This document shows, in pieces, positions 43,787-53,283 of a stretch of DNA of 64,000 nucleotides. The first letter of the stretch is position 1, and every line of letters starts with the position of its first letter. The position numbers and the translations under genes are program-made. Under the pieces are notes generated by a model, which had not been told where the DNA came from, searched no databases, and saw only the letters and a list, made by a program, of their open reading frames with translations. Origin of the DNA: a candidate division KSB1 bacterium (GTDB lineage: Bacteria > Zhuqueibacterota > Zhuqueibacteria > JANLFK01 > Oleimicrobiaceae); the NCBI GenBank assembly GCA_024655945.1, contig JANLFK010000013.1:62001-126000 (forward strand), given 5' to 3'.

Positions 43787-45298
43787 ATGCGCATGCGCTT
43801 TGGATGGAAGACCCCCCTTTTGGCTGCTGTGCTCCTGTTGGTGGCAATTGGCTGTGCGCCATCGTTGCAGCGGGCCAAACCCACCAATGCGGTCGACCAC
43901 CTGCGGACGGAGTTGGACTATTTGTTCAGCGACCGCGCCTTCGCAAACGCTCACTGGGGCGTGGCCATCCAATCGTTGCGCAACGGCGAGTACCTCTACC
44001 TGCGCAACGAGGGCAAAGAGTTCATGCCTGCCTCCAACATGAAGCTCTTCACCACTGCAGCTGCCCTGGTCAAGCTCTCGCCGGAGTTCCGCCACCGCAC
44101 TGCACTCTTGACTACGGGAAGCGTGCGCGAGGGCGTGCTGGAGGGCCCGCTGCTCATCAAAGGGAGCGGCGACCCGAGCATCACCGGGCGGTACCACGGC
44201 GGCAACATGCTTGCCGTGTTTCAAGCCTGGGCGGACAGCCTGCGCCGGCAGAGAATTCGCAGGGTAAGTGGGGACATCATCGGCGACGACAACTACTTCG
44301 CAGATGAGATCCTGGGCAGGGGTTGGTCGTGGGACTATCAGTCAGACTTCTACGCCGCGCAGATCAGTGCTCTGTCGTTCAACGACAACTGCATGGACAT
44401 CATCTTCACCCCCGGCGATAGCGTGGGAAAGCCGGTGCAGTTCCGCCTGGAGCCAGCCACCGACTATGTGCAGGTGAACTGCCTGGTGACAACGGCGGCC
44501 AAAGGGCGCGCCGAAGGAGTGACGTTCGACCGCGCCCCGGGCACCAATCGCGTCACGGTCCGCGGCAGCATCGCCATCGATGCCGGCGAAATCAGGGAAT
44601 GGTTTTCGGTGGAGAACCCTACCCTTTTTGCCGCACACGTTTTCCGCCAGACCTTGATCGACCAGGGGATTGCAGTGGAAGGAAGAGCCATTGACATCGA
44701 CTCTCTGCCGGGGTTCACACCAGACCCCGCCTGTTTCCGGGTGCTGGCCACCTACACCTCTCCGCCCTTGAGCGAACTGGTCACGACCATCAACAAAGTG
44801 AGCCAGAACCTGTATGCTGAATTGCTCCTTCGCACGTTGGGGGCCGAGTGCAAGGGGACCGGCGACGCTGCCCATGGCGCGGAGGTGGTCAAAGAAGTGG
44901 TGACCGGTTTCGGCGTTGACCCGGAGGTCATCAACATGGTGGACGGATCTGGGCTCTCGCGTCTGGATATGGTCACACCCATGGCGGTGGTGGCCTTGTT
45001 GCGCGGGATGCGCCGCCACGCCACCGGCACTTTCTTCTACGACTCCCTGCCGATTGCAGGTGTGGACGGGACCATCCGCAGCCGCATGCGCGGCACCGCA
45101 GCAGAGAACAACGTGCGCGCCAAGACCGGCTTCATCGGCCACGTGCGCAGCCTCTCAGGCTATGTCCGCACCGCCGATCAAGAGGAGCTGGCCTTTGCCA
45201 TCATTGCCAACAACTATACTGCGCCGACCCCGTTGGCCAATAGCCTGCAGGACTTGGTTTGCGAACGTCTGGCAACGTTCAGTCGCATGGGCCCTTGA
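43787..45298 (+). CDS. dacB: D-alanyl-D-alanine carboxypeptidase/endopeptidase (PBP4 family)
   Basis: 503 residues from ATG 43787 (GGAGG 6 bases upstream). An N-terminal signal with a possible lipobox (VAIGC) would tether it to a membrane. Penicillin-binding motifs: SxxK as SNMK in FMPASNMKLFT, SxN as SQN in VSQNLYAE, and KTG in RAKTGFIGHVRSLSGY. The large insert between SxxK and SxN is typical of class C PBP4. It trims or cleaves peptidoglycan cross-links in the periplasm. Confidence 0.93.
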   Translation: MRMRFGWKTPLLAAVLLLVAIGCAPSLQRAKPTNAVDHLRTELDYLFSDRAFANAHWGVAIQSLRNGEYLYLRNEGKEFMPASNMKLFTTAAALVKLSPEFRHRTALLTTGSVREGVLEGPLLIKGSGDPSITGRYHGGNMLAVFQAWADSLRRQRIRRVSGDIIGDDNYFADEILGRGWSWDYQSDFYAAQISALSFNDNCMDIIFTPGDSVGKPVQFRLEPATDYVQVNCLVTTAAKGRAEGVTFDRAPGTNRVTVRGSIAIDAGEIREWFSVENPTLFAAHVFRQTLIDQGIAVEGRAIDIDSLPGFTPDPACFRVLATYTSPPLSELVTTINKVSQNLYAELLLRTLGAECKGTGDAAHGAEVVKEVVTGFGVDPEVINMVDGSGLSRLDMVTPMAVVALLRGMRRHATGTFFYDSLPIAGVDGTIRSRMRGTAAENNVRAKTGFIGHVRSLSGYVRTADQEELAFAIIANNYTAPTPLANSLQDLVCERLATFSRMGP

Positions 45299-45344
45299 CC
45301 ACCTCGATAGGCACGGGGCGGCGCACGGAGTGAGGTGAACGACC

Positions 45345-45617
45345 ATGCTTTTTGGTAGGCGTCCAGAGGTGAGACGATTTTCCTACCAGCCGCTCTTCTA
45401 CGAGCCGAAGAAGGAGCAATCGGAGGAGGGCGGGCGCCGCATCCATTTTCGCAGGTCGCCGGTCCTGCAAACCCAGGTGCGCCGCCGCTTAATCATCATC
45501 ATGCTGCTGGCGGTAGTTATCCTGGTCTATCTCATCTACTATCTGGACCGGGTGGTGGAAAAGGACCGCGCCGCCCGTTTTGACCACTTCCAGGTGGAAG
45601 AAATCATAGTTCGCTAA
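45345..45617 (+). CDS. Small single-pass membrane protein of unknown function
   Basis: 90 residues. A basic N-terminal half (FGRRPEVRRFSYQPLFYEPKK) leads to one transmembrane helix (LIIIMLLAVVILVYLIYYL) and a short charged tail. The ATG has GAGGTGA upstream. Topology by the positive-inside rule puts the N-terminus in the cytoplasm. It ends 7 bases before the cyclase gene, so the two are probably co-translated and may interact. No family recognised. Confidence 0.75.
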   Translation: MLFGRRPEVRRFSYQPLFYEPKKEQSEEGGRRIHFRRSPVLQTQVRRRLIIIMLLAVVILVYLIYYLDRVVEKDRAARFDHFQVEEIIVR

Positions 45618-45624
45618 GAAAGCG

Positions 45625-47181
45625 GTGACGAAACCGGTGCAGAGGCGCAAGCTACAAACCCCGGGGAGCAGGCAGCCCAGAGGCAATGCATCTCGCCCGG
45701 CACAGGCCCGGGCAGGCAGGAGCCGTGCTGGTTGGTGGATTTCCCCGCTCGAACGCTTGGAAACGCTCCTGGGCTGGGTCGCCACCATGCCCATCAAGCT
45801 GAAGCTGACTCTGATCATATCCGGCATTGTGTTTGGGGCGGTAGTGGTGCTCAGCGCGGTGCTCTACCAGACCGGCCGCACCATTCTGCTGCAACGATTG
45901 CAGAACACCTGCAATCTGCTGGCCAGCAACCTCAGCGAGTACACGCGGGAGGAGATGCTGCTGGAGGCGGCAGGCGCAGGCACTGCACGGGACAGAATTC
46001 AAGACATCGTGCTGCGCTTCAAGAAGTTGGGGATCGACGGCTTCCAGTACGCTGCAGTGGTGGCGCGCGACGGGCGCATCGTGGCACACAGCGACTACCG
46101 CCTGCGCGGCGGCACGCTCAGCAGCGAAGAGGTGGCTATCCTCAACGGGCTGGAAGGGCTGCACTGGCGGGAAGTGGGCGATACGACCTATCAGTACTTT
46201 CAACCCATCTTTGCCGTGCGACGCACTGGCGACAGGGCCCAACGGATATTGCTGGGGGCGGCGGTCATTGGCTTCTCCAAGGCAGAGCTTTGGGCACCTG
46301 TGCGTCGCGCACGCAATACGCTCTTGGCCGCGCTGGTGGCGGTCTTTGTTTTCTCCCCACTAGTCATCTACTTGGTTGCTGAGCGCATGACGGCACTGAT
46401 CCGCCAGCTCTCCCGAGCGGCGCGTGCCGTGGGTAGCGGCGACCTGGAAGTCGTCGTTCCCGGGCGCAGGCGAGACGAGTTGGGGCAACTGGCTGCCGAC
46501 TTTAACCGGATGATTCGCCAGCTGCGCGAACGGCTGCACATGCAAAAGTTCGTCTCCAAGCTCACCGTGGACATGATCCGCAAACGCGCAGCCATGGGGG
46601 ATCCCCCGGAAACAGGCGGAGAGCTGCGACACTGCACCGTGCTCTTCTCGGATATTCGCAATTTCTCCGCCATCACTGCAGCTCTGCCGCCGGAGCAAGT
46701 TGTCGCCCTCATCAACATTTACCTTGACCTGCAGGCGCAGATTATCGAGCGAAACCGAGGGGTTGTGGACAAGTTCATGGGCGACCAGGTGATGGCCATC
46801 TTTTTGGGGCCGAACATGGCGGACAATGCCATTCGTGCGGCCGTAGAGATCCAGCGGGCCATCCGCACCTTGAACAGCAAGCGGGCGCGCAGTGGCCAAG
46901 TGGTGTTCGAGGTGGGCATCGGCCTGAACGATGGCCCGGCCGTCGTAGGAAACATGGGCTCCGCCAACAGGATGGATTACACGGTGATTGGCGACGTGGT
47001 GAATGTGGCGAGCCGTTTGTGCGCCCTCGCCAGGCCGGGACAGATCATCACGTCGGCGAATCTCGTGCATAGTCTGGCGGGCAGCTACCCCCTGGCCAAG
47101 TGGGCGCCCCTCCAGGTGAAAGGCAAGAAGGACCCCATTGAGGTCTTTGAAATCGACTATGATCGCGCCATCGTCCTCTGA
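45625..47181 (+). CDS. Membrane adenylate/guanylate cyclase (class III) with HAMP domain
   Basis: 518 residues from GTG 45625. Transmembrane helix near 57-80, an extracytoplasmic sensor of about 150 residues (GFQYAAVVARDGRIVAHSDY), a second helix near 230-255, HAMP (RLSRAARAVGSGDLEVVVPG-like) and a C-terminal class III cyclase domain. The metal-binding Asp residues are in VLFSDIRNFSAI and FMGDQVMAIF; VVGNMGSANRMDYTVIGDVVN contains the dimer/substrate contacts. Makes cAMP or cGMP in response to an envelope signal. The catalytic set appears complete. Confidence 0.9.
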   Translation: MTKPVQRRKLQTPGSRQPRGNASRPAQARAGRSRAGWWISPLERLETLLGWVATMPIKLKLTLIISGIVFGAVVVLSAVLYQTGRTILLQRLQNTCNLLASNLSEYTREEMLLEAAGAGTARDRIQDIVLRFKKLGIDGFQYAAVVARDGRIVAHSDYRLRGGTLSSEEVAILNGLEGLHWREVGDTTYQYFQPIFAVRRTGDRAQRILLGAAVIGFSKAELWAPVRRARNTLLAALVAVFVFSPLVIYLVAERMTALIRQLSRAARAVGSGDLEVVVPGRRRDELGQLAADFNRMIRQLRERLHMQKFVSKLTVDMIRKRAAMGDPPETGGELRHCTVLFSDIRNFSAITAALPPEQVVALINIYLDLQAQIIERNRGVVDKFMGDQVMAIFLGPNMADNAIRAAVEIQRAIRTLNSKRARSGQVVFEVGIGLNDGPAVVGNMGSANRMDYTVIGDVVNVASRLCALARPGQIITSANLVHSLAGSYPLAKWAPLQVKGKKDPIEVFEIDYDRAIVL

Positions 47182-49465
47182 TCTCCCGGCCAAGCATCAC
47201 GGCGCACTTTCGCTTTTGGCAGCAGTGCTGGGGCTCCTGCTCTTTTTTGCCACAACTCCTGAGGCGCGAGCGCAACGCCAGCTGCTGGACTTTCGGCCGG
47301 GTCCCCGGGCACAGGCCTTGGGCGGCTCTCTGGTGAACGAGCCGCTGGATGCCACCGCCCTCTTTTGGAATCCGGCCGCTCTGGCGCAGCTCACCGAAAC
47401 CAAACTCACCCTGTCCACGCCAGGGGAGTTCGTTGTGGAGTACGTCGGCGGTTCGTTGTTCCGGCCACCTCGCACAGGAATCGGCTTCGGCCTCGGCCGG
47501 GCAGGAGCGGGAAACGAGGCCTCCGATTTCGGCTCCCTCGGTTGGGCTCGCCGCCTGGGACAGAGCCTTTTCTTGGGCACCAGCGTGAGCCTCTTGACCA
47601 AAGGGACCGAGTCCTGGCCCACCGCCGGCTTAGGCGTCGTGTGGCGGCCTGGGAGCGGTGCGGCCTCTGCGGCGCGTTCGCGTAAACTGAGCCGCGCTCT
47701 GGCGGGGAGGTACACCTTCTCGCTGGCCGCGCACAACATCCCTTTGGTGCTGAGCGACATCGACCACCAGGTGCGCATCGGAGCCGCATTTCACCCTGGC
47801 GGTGCCATCCCGGCTTTGCACCTTGCGCACCATTTCCAGCGCGGCGCCGAGTCAACCCATCTGGGCGTCGAATGGTCCCCGTACGGCATGCTTCGCCTCG
47901 GGACTGGGGTGCAATATTGCGAAGAGCTCAGCTGGGGAGTTGGCGCTGCGGTGCGCTGGCGAAACCTCGATGTCGCCATCGCCTATTCCACGCGGGCGAA
48001 GCGCGTGTTTGCATCCTTTTCGGTGGGCATCGGCGAGGATGCGCCGACACTTGCCGCGCGTTCCTATGAGCAAGCCACCCGAGCCTTGGAAAGCGGCAAC
48101 CTCCGCCAGGCTTCGCGCGACTTGGGCAACGCCTTGGCCTACGGTCTTAGCGAACCAAGTGCCATCCTCTTGGCCGACAGCCTGCACAGGCTGGTCCAGC
48201 AACAGGACCATACCATCGACTCCCTCCTGCAGGTGGCGCAGCGCTTGGAGGACAAGGGATGGCTCCTCAACGCCACGGTCACTTACCTCAAGGTGCTGCG
48301 CCTGGATCCGACGCATCCCGTTGCCCTGCGCAACGTGCAGGCCATCAAGCCGCGCGTGAACGTCTATGTGGATCAGCTCTACGCCAGCGGGGTGGAGAGC
48401 TTCGAGAAAAACGACCTGGACAAGGCCAGGGACATTTTCCAAACCATTCTGCTCGTGCAGGAAGACCACCAGGGAGCGCGTTCCTATCTGGACAGATTGC
48501 AGTCGCTCAACCGCGAACGGGCGCGGGAACACTACCTGAAAGGCCATGCCTTGCTCAGCGACGGCAAGATTAGAGAAGCCAAGCAGGAGTTGGAACAGGC
48601 CTTGGCTTACGATCCAGAGCATGCCGGCGCGCAGCGGTTGCTCCAGGAGGTATCCGCGGAGCTGGGACGTCAACAGAGGCAGGTCGAGGCACTCCTTGCG
48701 GATGCCATCCGGGCTGAGCGCTACAACGAGTACCTGCGTGCCTACACCAAGTATCGGCAGGCGCAGAGCCTGGATCCGAGCAACCAGTCTGCAGCCTCAG
48801 GTGTAAAGCGACTCGCTGAGCGAGTCGCATCGCACATCAACGCGCGCCTGGCAGGCGGTACTGCTGCCTACCGCCGGGGGGACTATGCGGAGGCGCGCCG
48901 CCTGCTCAGTCAGGTGCTGCAGCTGGATCCGCAGCATCAGGAGGCTTCGCGCTTGCTGCAATTGAGTGAACAGGCCATCAATCGCCTGGCCGATGAATCC
49001 TACGCGCGCGGCATGGCCCTTTTTAACGCGCAGGACTATGCAGCGGCTCTCAGCGAATTCGGCAAAGTCCTGTCGTACAGGCCGGACCATGCCGGTGCGC
49101 TCGCCATGCGCAGGAAGGTTGGCGACCTGCTCGGTGTCCAGAAGCTCATCGACCAGGCGCAACAGGCAATGGCCAGAGGCAACTTGCCTGAGGCCCTCCG
49201 TCTTTTTACCCAGGTGGTAGAGACTGACCCTTCACACGCTGCAGCGAGAAGAGGGGTCAAAGAGTGCCAGGAGAGGATGGCCAGCCTCGCGGAGGAGTAT
49301 TTCAATCGCGGCATGGCTCTGTATGCGGAGGAGGACTATCGCTCCGCCATCGAGCTCTGGAACAAGGTCTTGGAGATTAATCCGAACCACAGCGGCGCAC
49401 GCGAGTATAAGAAGAAAGCCCAGGAACAGCTCAGGGCCCTGGAAACGATCCCTTTGCCACGATGA
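47159..49465 (+). CDS. PorV-like barrel fused to a TPR array, exported
   Basis: 768 residues from ATG 47159, inside the end of the cyclase gene (23-base overlap; a TTG at 47138 is possible). A signal peptide (LSLLAAVLGLLLFFATTPEARAQ) is followed by a PorV/PorQ-like N-terminal block (GPRAQALGGSLVNEPLDATA then LFWNPAALA) and about 240 barrel-like residues. After that come at least eight TPR units (SYARGMALFNAQDYAAALSE, YFNRGMALYAEEDYRSAIEL). This joins an outer-membrane barrel to a protein-binding superhelix in one chain. Function unknown; a scaffold in outer-membrane assembly or secretion is plausible. Confidence 0.82.
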   Translation: MIAPSSSDLPAKHHGALSLLAAVLGLLLFFATTPEARAQRQLLDFRPGPRAQALGGSLVNEPLDATALFWNPAALAQLTETKLTLSTPGEFVVEYVGGSLFRPPRTGIGFGLGRAGAGNEASDFGSLGWARRLGQSLFLGTSVSLLTKGTESWPTAGLGVVWRPGSGAASAARSRKLSRALAGRYTFSLAAHNIPLVLSDIDHQVRIGAAFHPGGAIPALHLAHHFQRGAESTHLGVEWSPYGMLRLGTGVQYCEELSWGVGAAVRWRNLDVAIAYSTRAKRVFASFSVGIGEDAPTLAARSYEQATRALESGNLRQASRDLGNALAYGLSEPSAILLADSLHRLVQQQDHTIDSLLQVAQRLEDKGWLLNATVTYLKVLRLDPTHPVALRNVQAIKPRVNVYVDQLYASGVESFEKNDLDKARDIFQTILLVQEDHQGARSYLDRLQSLNRERAREHYLKGHALLSDGKIREAKQELEQALAYDPEHAGAQRLLQEVSAELGRQQRQVEALLADAIRAERYNEYLRAYTKYRQAQSLDPSNQSAASGVKRLAERVASHINARLAGGTAAYRRGDYAEARRLLSQVLQLDPQHQEASRLLQLSEQAINRLADESYARGMALFNAQDYAAALSEFGKVLSYRPDHAGALAMRRKVGDLLGVQKLIDQAQQAMARGNLPEALRLFTQVVETDPSHAAARRGVKECQERMASLAEEYFNRGMALYAEEDYRSAIELWNKVLEINPNHSGAREYKKKAQEQLRALETIPLPR

Positions 49466-49489
49466 GGAGTGGCGCGGCGAGGAGGGTGC

Positions 49490-49897
49490 GTGAAGGTGGC
49501 ACGTGCCAAAGCTGGTGACGCGCAGTGGCGGCTCCTTACGCCCGCCGACCGCCTGCTCATCGCAGTTCTGTTGGCCCTGAGTGCAGGGAGCTTTGCCGCA
49601 GTGGAAAGGCTGCGCCCCCTGGGCGAGACGGTGGTGGTGGAGGCCGACAACCGCGAGGTCTATCGCGGCCCTTTGCGCGAGGCGCGCCATCTGGAGGCGC
49701 ATGGGCCCGTGGGGCGTACGGTGGTGGAGATCCAAAACGGCGCCGCCTGGGTGAGCTACTCGGATTGCCATCTGCACATCTGCGTGCGCACCGGAAAAAT
49801 CAGCCAGGCCGGCTCGGTCATTGCCTGCGTGCCCAATCGTGTGGTGGTGAGAATTGAGGGCCGTCGTCAGAACCGATACGATGTCATCATCGGATAG
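49490..49897 (+). CDS. NusG domain II-containing membrane-anchored protein
   Basis: 135 residues from GTG 49490 (GAGGAGG 4 bases upstream). One N-terminal helix (LLIAVLLALSAGSFAAVERL) and a C-terminal NusG-II beta domain with the family landmark CHLHICVRTGKISQAG and ACVPNRVVVRIEG. The family is regularly found beside Gx transporter genes, as here, where the genes overlap by 17 bases. Its exact role is unknown; links to flavin/redox membrane systems have been suggested from gene neighbourhoods. Confidence 0.85.
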   Translation: MKVARAKAGDAQWRLLTPADRLLIAVLLALSAGSFAAVERLRPLGETVVVEADNREVYRGPLREARHLEAHGPVGRTVVEIQNGAAWVSYSDCHLHICVRTGKISQAGSVIACVPNRVVVRIEGRRQNRYDVIIG

Positions 49898-50453
49898 AGC
49901 TGCAAAGCACACGCTGGGCAACAGGCGAATTGTCTACGGCGCCCTGCTTGTCGCCACCGGGCTTGTCCTGTTCCTGTTCGAGAGCTTGATCCCGCGCCCG
50001 CTGCCGTGGATGAAGCCGGGCCTTGCCAATACGGCGGGACTGCTCGCCCTCTACCTCTTTGGCACGCGAGAGGCTGCCGCGGTGACGGTGCTCCGGGTCG
50101 TGGTAGGTGCCTTGGTCGTTGGCACGCTGTTCAACCCTGCCTTCCTGCTCTCCTTGGGGGGAGGAATCACGGCGGTCGCGGCAATGGCGACGGCCAAGTA
50201 CTTTGGCCGGGAGCTGTTGAGCGTGGTTGGAGTGAGCGTCTGCGGCGCGACGTGCCACAACATCGCCCAGCTGGGCCTGGCCTACGTGCTCATCGTGCGG
50301 CGCGTGGAACTCTTCTTCCTCTTGCCCGCGATGATTCTCGCAGCGATTTTCACCGGCGTGCTGGTGGGCCTGCTCGCCCACCTGGTACTGACGCACGGAC
50401 GGCGCCTCCTGCCCGTCGTTCGCGAGGGAAGCGATGCAGGTGGCCTTTTCTGA
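49881..50453 (+). CDS. Gx transporter family protein (heptaprenyl diphosphate synthase component I-like)
   Basis: 190 residues, about five membrane helices. Family landmarks are ESLIPRPLPWMKPGLANTAG, LGGGITAVAAMATAKYF and VCGATCHNIAQLGLAYVLI. ATG 49881 lies within the NusG-II gene. Despite its legacy name, the family has the fold of small ECF S-component-like transporters and its substrate is unknown. It overlaps the deacylase gene by 20 bases. Confidence 0.88.
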   Translation: MSSSDRAAKHTLGNRRIVYGALLVATGLVLFLFESLIPRPLPWMKPGLANTAGLLALYLFGTREAAAVTVLRVVVGALVVGTLFNPAFLLSLGGGITAVAAMATAKYFGRELLSVVGVSVCGATCHNIAQLGLAYVLIVRRVELFFLLPAMILAAIFTGVLVGLLAHLVLTHGRRLLPVVREGSDAGGLF

Positions 50454-51177
50454 CGAGCTGATCGCGCGGTTGCGGCACGCCCGTTCGGTGGCGGTGCTCA
50501 CCGGGGCAGGCGTGTCGGCGGAAAGCGGGGTGCCGACTTTCCGCGGTGCAGACGGCCTTTGGAAAAAGTTCCGTCCGGAGGAATTGGCTACTTTCGAGGC
50601 GTTCCAGCGCAATCCTGAATTGGTCTGGGAATGGTACCAGTACCGGCGCACGCTCATCCGCGACATCCAGCCGAACCCAGGCCATTTTGCCGTGGCGGAA
50701 CTGGAGGCGATGGTCCCGGACTTTTCTCTGATCACCCAGAACGTGGACGGTCTGCACCGCAAGGCCGGCAGCCGGAACGTGCTGGAGCTGCACGGCAACA
50801 TCATGCGCAATCGATGCACCGCGTGCGGCACAATCGTGGCGGATGTGGCGGTGACCCCCCAGTCCGGCCTGCCGCGCTGCGCGTGCGGAGGTCTGTTCCG
50901 CCCCGATGTGGTGTGGTTCGGCGAGATGCTCCCCATGAACACCTGGGAAGAGGCACTGGCCGCAGCTCGCCGTGCCGAAGTCTTTTTTTCCATCGGCACC
51001 TCGGCAGTGGTCTATCCGGCGGCTTCGCTGCCGCTCGAGTCCAAAGCCAACGGTGCCTATGTTGTCGAAGTCAACTTTGAACCGACGCCCCTGAGCGCAG
51101 TTGCCCACGAAGCAATTCGCGGCAAGTCCGGGGAGGTCCTGCCGCAGTTGATTGCGCAATTGAGAAGGGAGCAATGA
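50434..51177 (+). CDS. cobB: NAD-dependent protein deacylase, SIRT5-like sirtuin
   Basis: 247 residues. NAD-binding LTGAGVSAESGVPTFRG, TQNVDGLH, the catalytic His in ELHGN and a zinc-binding set of four Cys (CTAC and CAC-G, MRNRCTACG / LPRCACGG). The YQYRR segment gives the Tyr and Arg (YxxR) that bind succinyl/malonyl groups in class III sirtuins, so desuccinylation or demalonylation is more likely than plain deacetylation. ATG overlaps the Gx gene; its end overlaps the next gene by 4 bases. Confidence 0.94.
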   Translation: MQVAFSDELIARLRHARSVAVLTGAGVSAESGVPTFRGADGLWKKFRPEELATFEAFQRNPELVWEWYQYRRTLIRDIQPNPGHFAVAELEAMVPDFSLITQNVDGLHRKAGSRNVLELHGNIMRNRCTACGTIVADVAVTPQSGLPRCACGGLFRPDVVWFGEMLPMNTWEEALAAARRAEVFFSIGTSAVVYPAASLPLESKANGAYVVEVNFEPTPLSAVAHEAIRGKSGEVLPQLIAQLRREQ

Positions 51178-53276
51178 AACCCTTGGCCTGCGACATGCAG
51201 TACAGGAAGACCTGGCCCCCCAAGGACGGTTGTGCGCCGCGCCGTCGACTCTCCGCTGGCCTGTTCGCCTTGCTGGCACTTGCCGTCCTCATCATCAGCA
51301 GTTGCGCCTACTACAACACGTTTTACAATGCTGAACAGGCCTTTAAGGCGGCAGAGAGAGAGCGGAAGAACCGCAAAGGCGACACGCCTACCTCCCAGGA
51401 GACCTCTTCCTACAACAAGGCCATCGAGAAGGCATCAAAGATTTTGGAGTTGTACAACACCAGCAAGCATGTCGACGACGCCTTGCTCATGTTGGGCAAG
51501 TGCTTCTACTACCAGGGACAATATGCCAAGGCCGAGCGCAAGTTTGACGAGCTGTTGGCCCTCTTCCCGGGCGGCGAGCTGGCGGAGGAGGCGCTGGTGT
51601 GGCGAGCGCGCGCGCGCATCAGCCAGAACCAACTGGAGCAGGCCGCGGCCGATTGCCGGCAGGTGATCGCCACAAGCAAGCGGGCGCTGCTCCGAGATGA
51701 GGCGCAGTACTTGACGGCTGAGATCGATTTTGCCAAGGAAGATTACCGCTCGGCAGTGAACAGATTCAGCGAGGCTGCCAAGCGCATCGCTGACCGCGAG
51801 GTGCGCAGCACCGCCTATGCGCGGCTGGGGGAATGCCACCTCAAGCTCAAAGAATATCTCCCTGCGGCCAGAGCCTTCCAGGCGGCAGCCAAGCATACCC
51901 TCATCGACACGCGTCGTTACCAGGCCACTCTCAACATCGGCCGCGCGTTGCGCGAAGCGGGCGACGTGCGAGGTGCAGAGAGCGTCTTCCTGCGAATGAC
52001 CAACGACCAGCTTGCCAAGCAGTACTGGCCGGATGCAAAGTTGGAGATGGCCGCCTGCTTGGTGCTGGAGGGAGATATAGATGAGGCAATGCAGCGCTAC
52101 GAGGCCCTCATCAAGGATCACCCGCGCACCGATGCCTCAGCCCGCGCCCATTGTGCCTTAGCACAGCTGTATGAGACGCGCTTCCAGGAGTACGTGAAAG
52201 CGCACGAGCACTATGACCAAGTCAAGACGGAGGCACCTCGCTGTGAGTTGGTGCCAACCGCCGCGGCTCGCGTGGCTGACCTGGAGCGGCTCCTGCGTCT
52301 GCAGGCCACGATCGCCGAGCTGATGGGCAAGACCTTCGCCGTCGACTCCCTCCAGCAGAGTGCAACCCCGGCGCGCGCCGACACAGTGCGTCCGGAGATG
52401 CGCGACCTTATGGCCCTCACCCCCGAGGCCGAGCCGGACACTGCCTTGGGCGTTTTCATCCGCGGCCCTGCCCGACAGCCGAGCCCGCAGCAGCCGACCA
52501 AGAAAGCCATCACGCCCTATCCGGACATGGATCTGGTGACCGCGCACCTGCAACTGGCGGAGCTGTTCTACTTCCAGCTCAGCAACATCGATTCGGCCTT
52601 GGCGCACTATTGGGCTGCCTACCGCGCCAACCCGGACAGTAGCTCTGCCGCGCAGGCCCTCTACCCCCTTGCTTACATCATGCGCGTTGCTCAGCGCGAC
52701 ACCGCCCGGTCAAACTCGCTCCTCCAGGAGATTGTGACTCGCTTCCCAGAGCTTCCCCAGGCAGAGGGCGCCCGCCGCCTGCTGGGCCTGCCTCGACCAC
52801 CTGACCAAGAAACTCTCGCCGCGGCGCTGTTTTGGCAAGCCGATAGCCTCTTGTGGGAAGCCGATGCGCCGGAGAGTGCGCTGGCAGCCTTTGCCTCTCT
52901 CAGCTCTCGCTGTCCCGAAAGCGAGTACGCACCGCGCGCCCTATACGCAATCGCCTGGGTGCTGGAGCAGAGACTGCACGACAATGAACGGGCACTGCAG
53001 GCTTACAAGCGCGTGCAGGAGGCCTATCCGGACTCACCCCAAGGCAAGGCCGCCAAGCGCAAGATAGACGCCCACGCACGCGAGGCGGAAAAGCTGCAAC
53101 GTTTGGCCGAGGCGGCTGCCCGTCCCGATTCCTCGGCAAGGCAAGCGCAGGCGCCGCCGCTACCCGAAGAGCGACAGCAAGAAGAAAGGGAGCCGCTGCC
53201 CGATGCCACTCTCCAGCAAGCAGTGCCCGACACCTCTGGGACCCCTCCTCCCGAAGCGCCACGCAAGAGACCGTGA
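51174..53276 (+). CDS. Large TPR lipoprotein (BamD-like repeats)
   Basis: 700 residues starting with ATGA overlap. A long N-terminus ends in a lipobox (VLIISSC) followed by AYYNTFYNAEQAF, a hallmark of TPR lipoproteins in FCB bacteria. At least eight TPR units follow, many like BamD/YbgF (FDELLALFPGGELAEEALVW, RYEALIKDHPRTDASARAH, AYKRVQEAYPDSPQGKAAKR), with a low-complexity Pro/Gln/Glu tail (about 650-700). Probably anchored to the outer membrane facing the periplasm and holding together an envelope complex. Confidence 0.85.
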   Translation: MKPLACDMQYRKTWPPKDGCAPRRRLSAGLFALLALAVLIISSCAYYNTFYNAEQAFKAAERERKNRKGDTPTSQETSSYNKAIEKASKILELYNTSKHVDDALLMLGKCFYYQGQYAKAERKFDELLALFPGGELAEEALVWRARARISQNQLEQAAADCRQVIATSKRALLRDEAQYLTAEIDFAKEDYRSAVNRFSEAAKRIADREVRSTAYARLGECHLKLKEYLPAARAFQAAAKHTLIDTRRYQATLNIGRALREAGDVRGAESVFLRMTNDQLAKQYWPDAKLEMAACLVLEGDIDEAMQRYEALIKDHPRTDASARAHCALAQLYETRFQEYVKAHEHYDQVKTEAPRCELVPTAAARVADLERLLRLQATIAELMGKTFAVDSLQQSATPARADTVRPEMRDLMALTPEAEPDTALGVFIRGPARQPSPQQPTKKAITPYPDMDLVTAHLQLAELFYFQLSNIDSALAHYWAAYRANPDSSSAAQALYPLAYIMRVAQRDTARSNSLLQEIVTRFPELPQAEGARRLLGLPRPPDQETLAAALFWQADSLLWEADAPESALAAFASLSSRCPESEYAPRALYAIAWVLEQRLHDNERALQAYKRVQEAYPDSPQGKAAKRKIDAHAREAEKLQRLAEAAARPDSSARQAQAPPLPEERQQEEREPLPDATLQQAVPDTSGTPPPEAPRKRP

Positions 53277-53283
53277 GCAAGAG

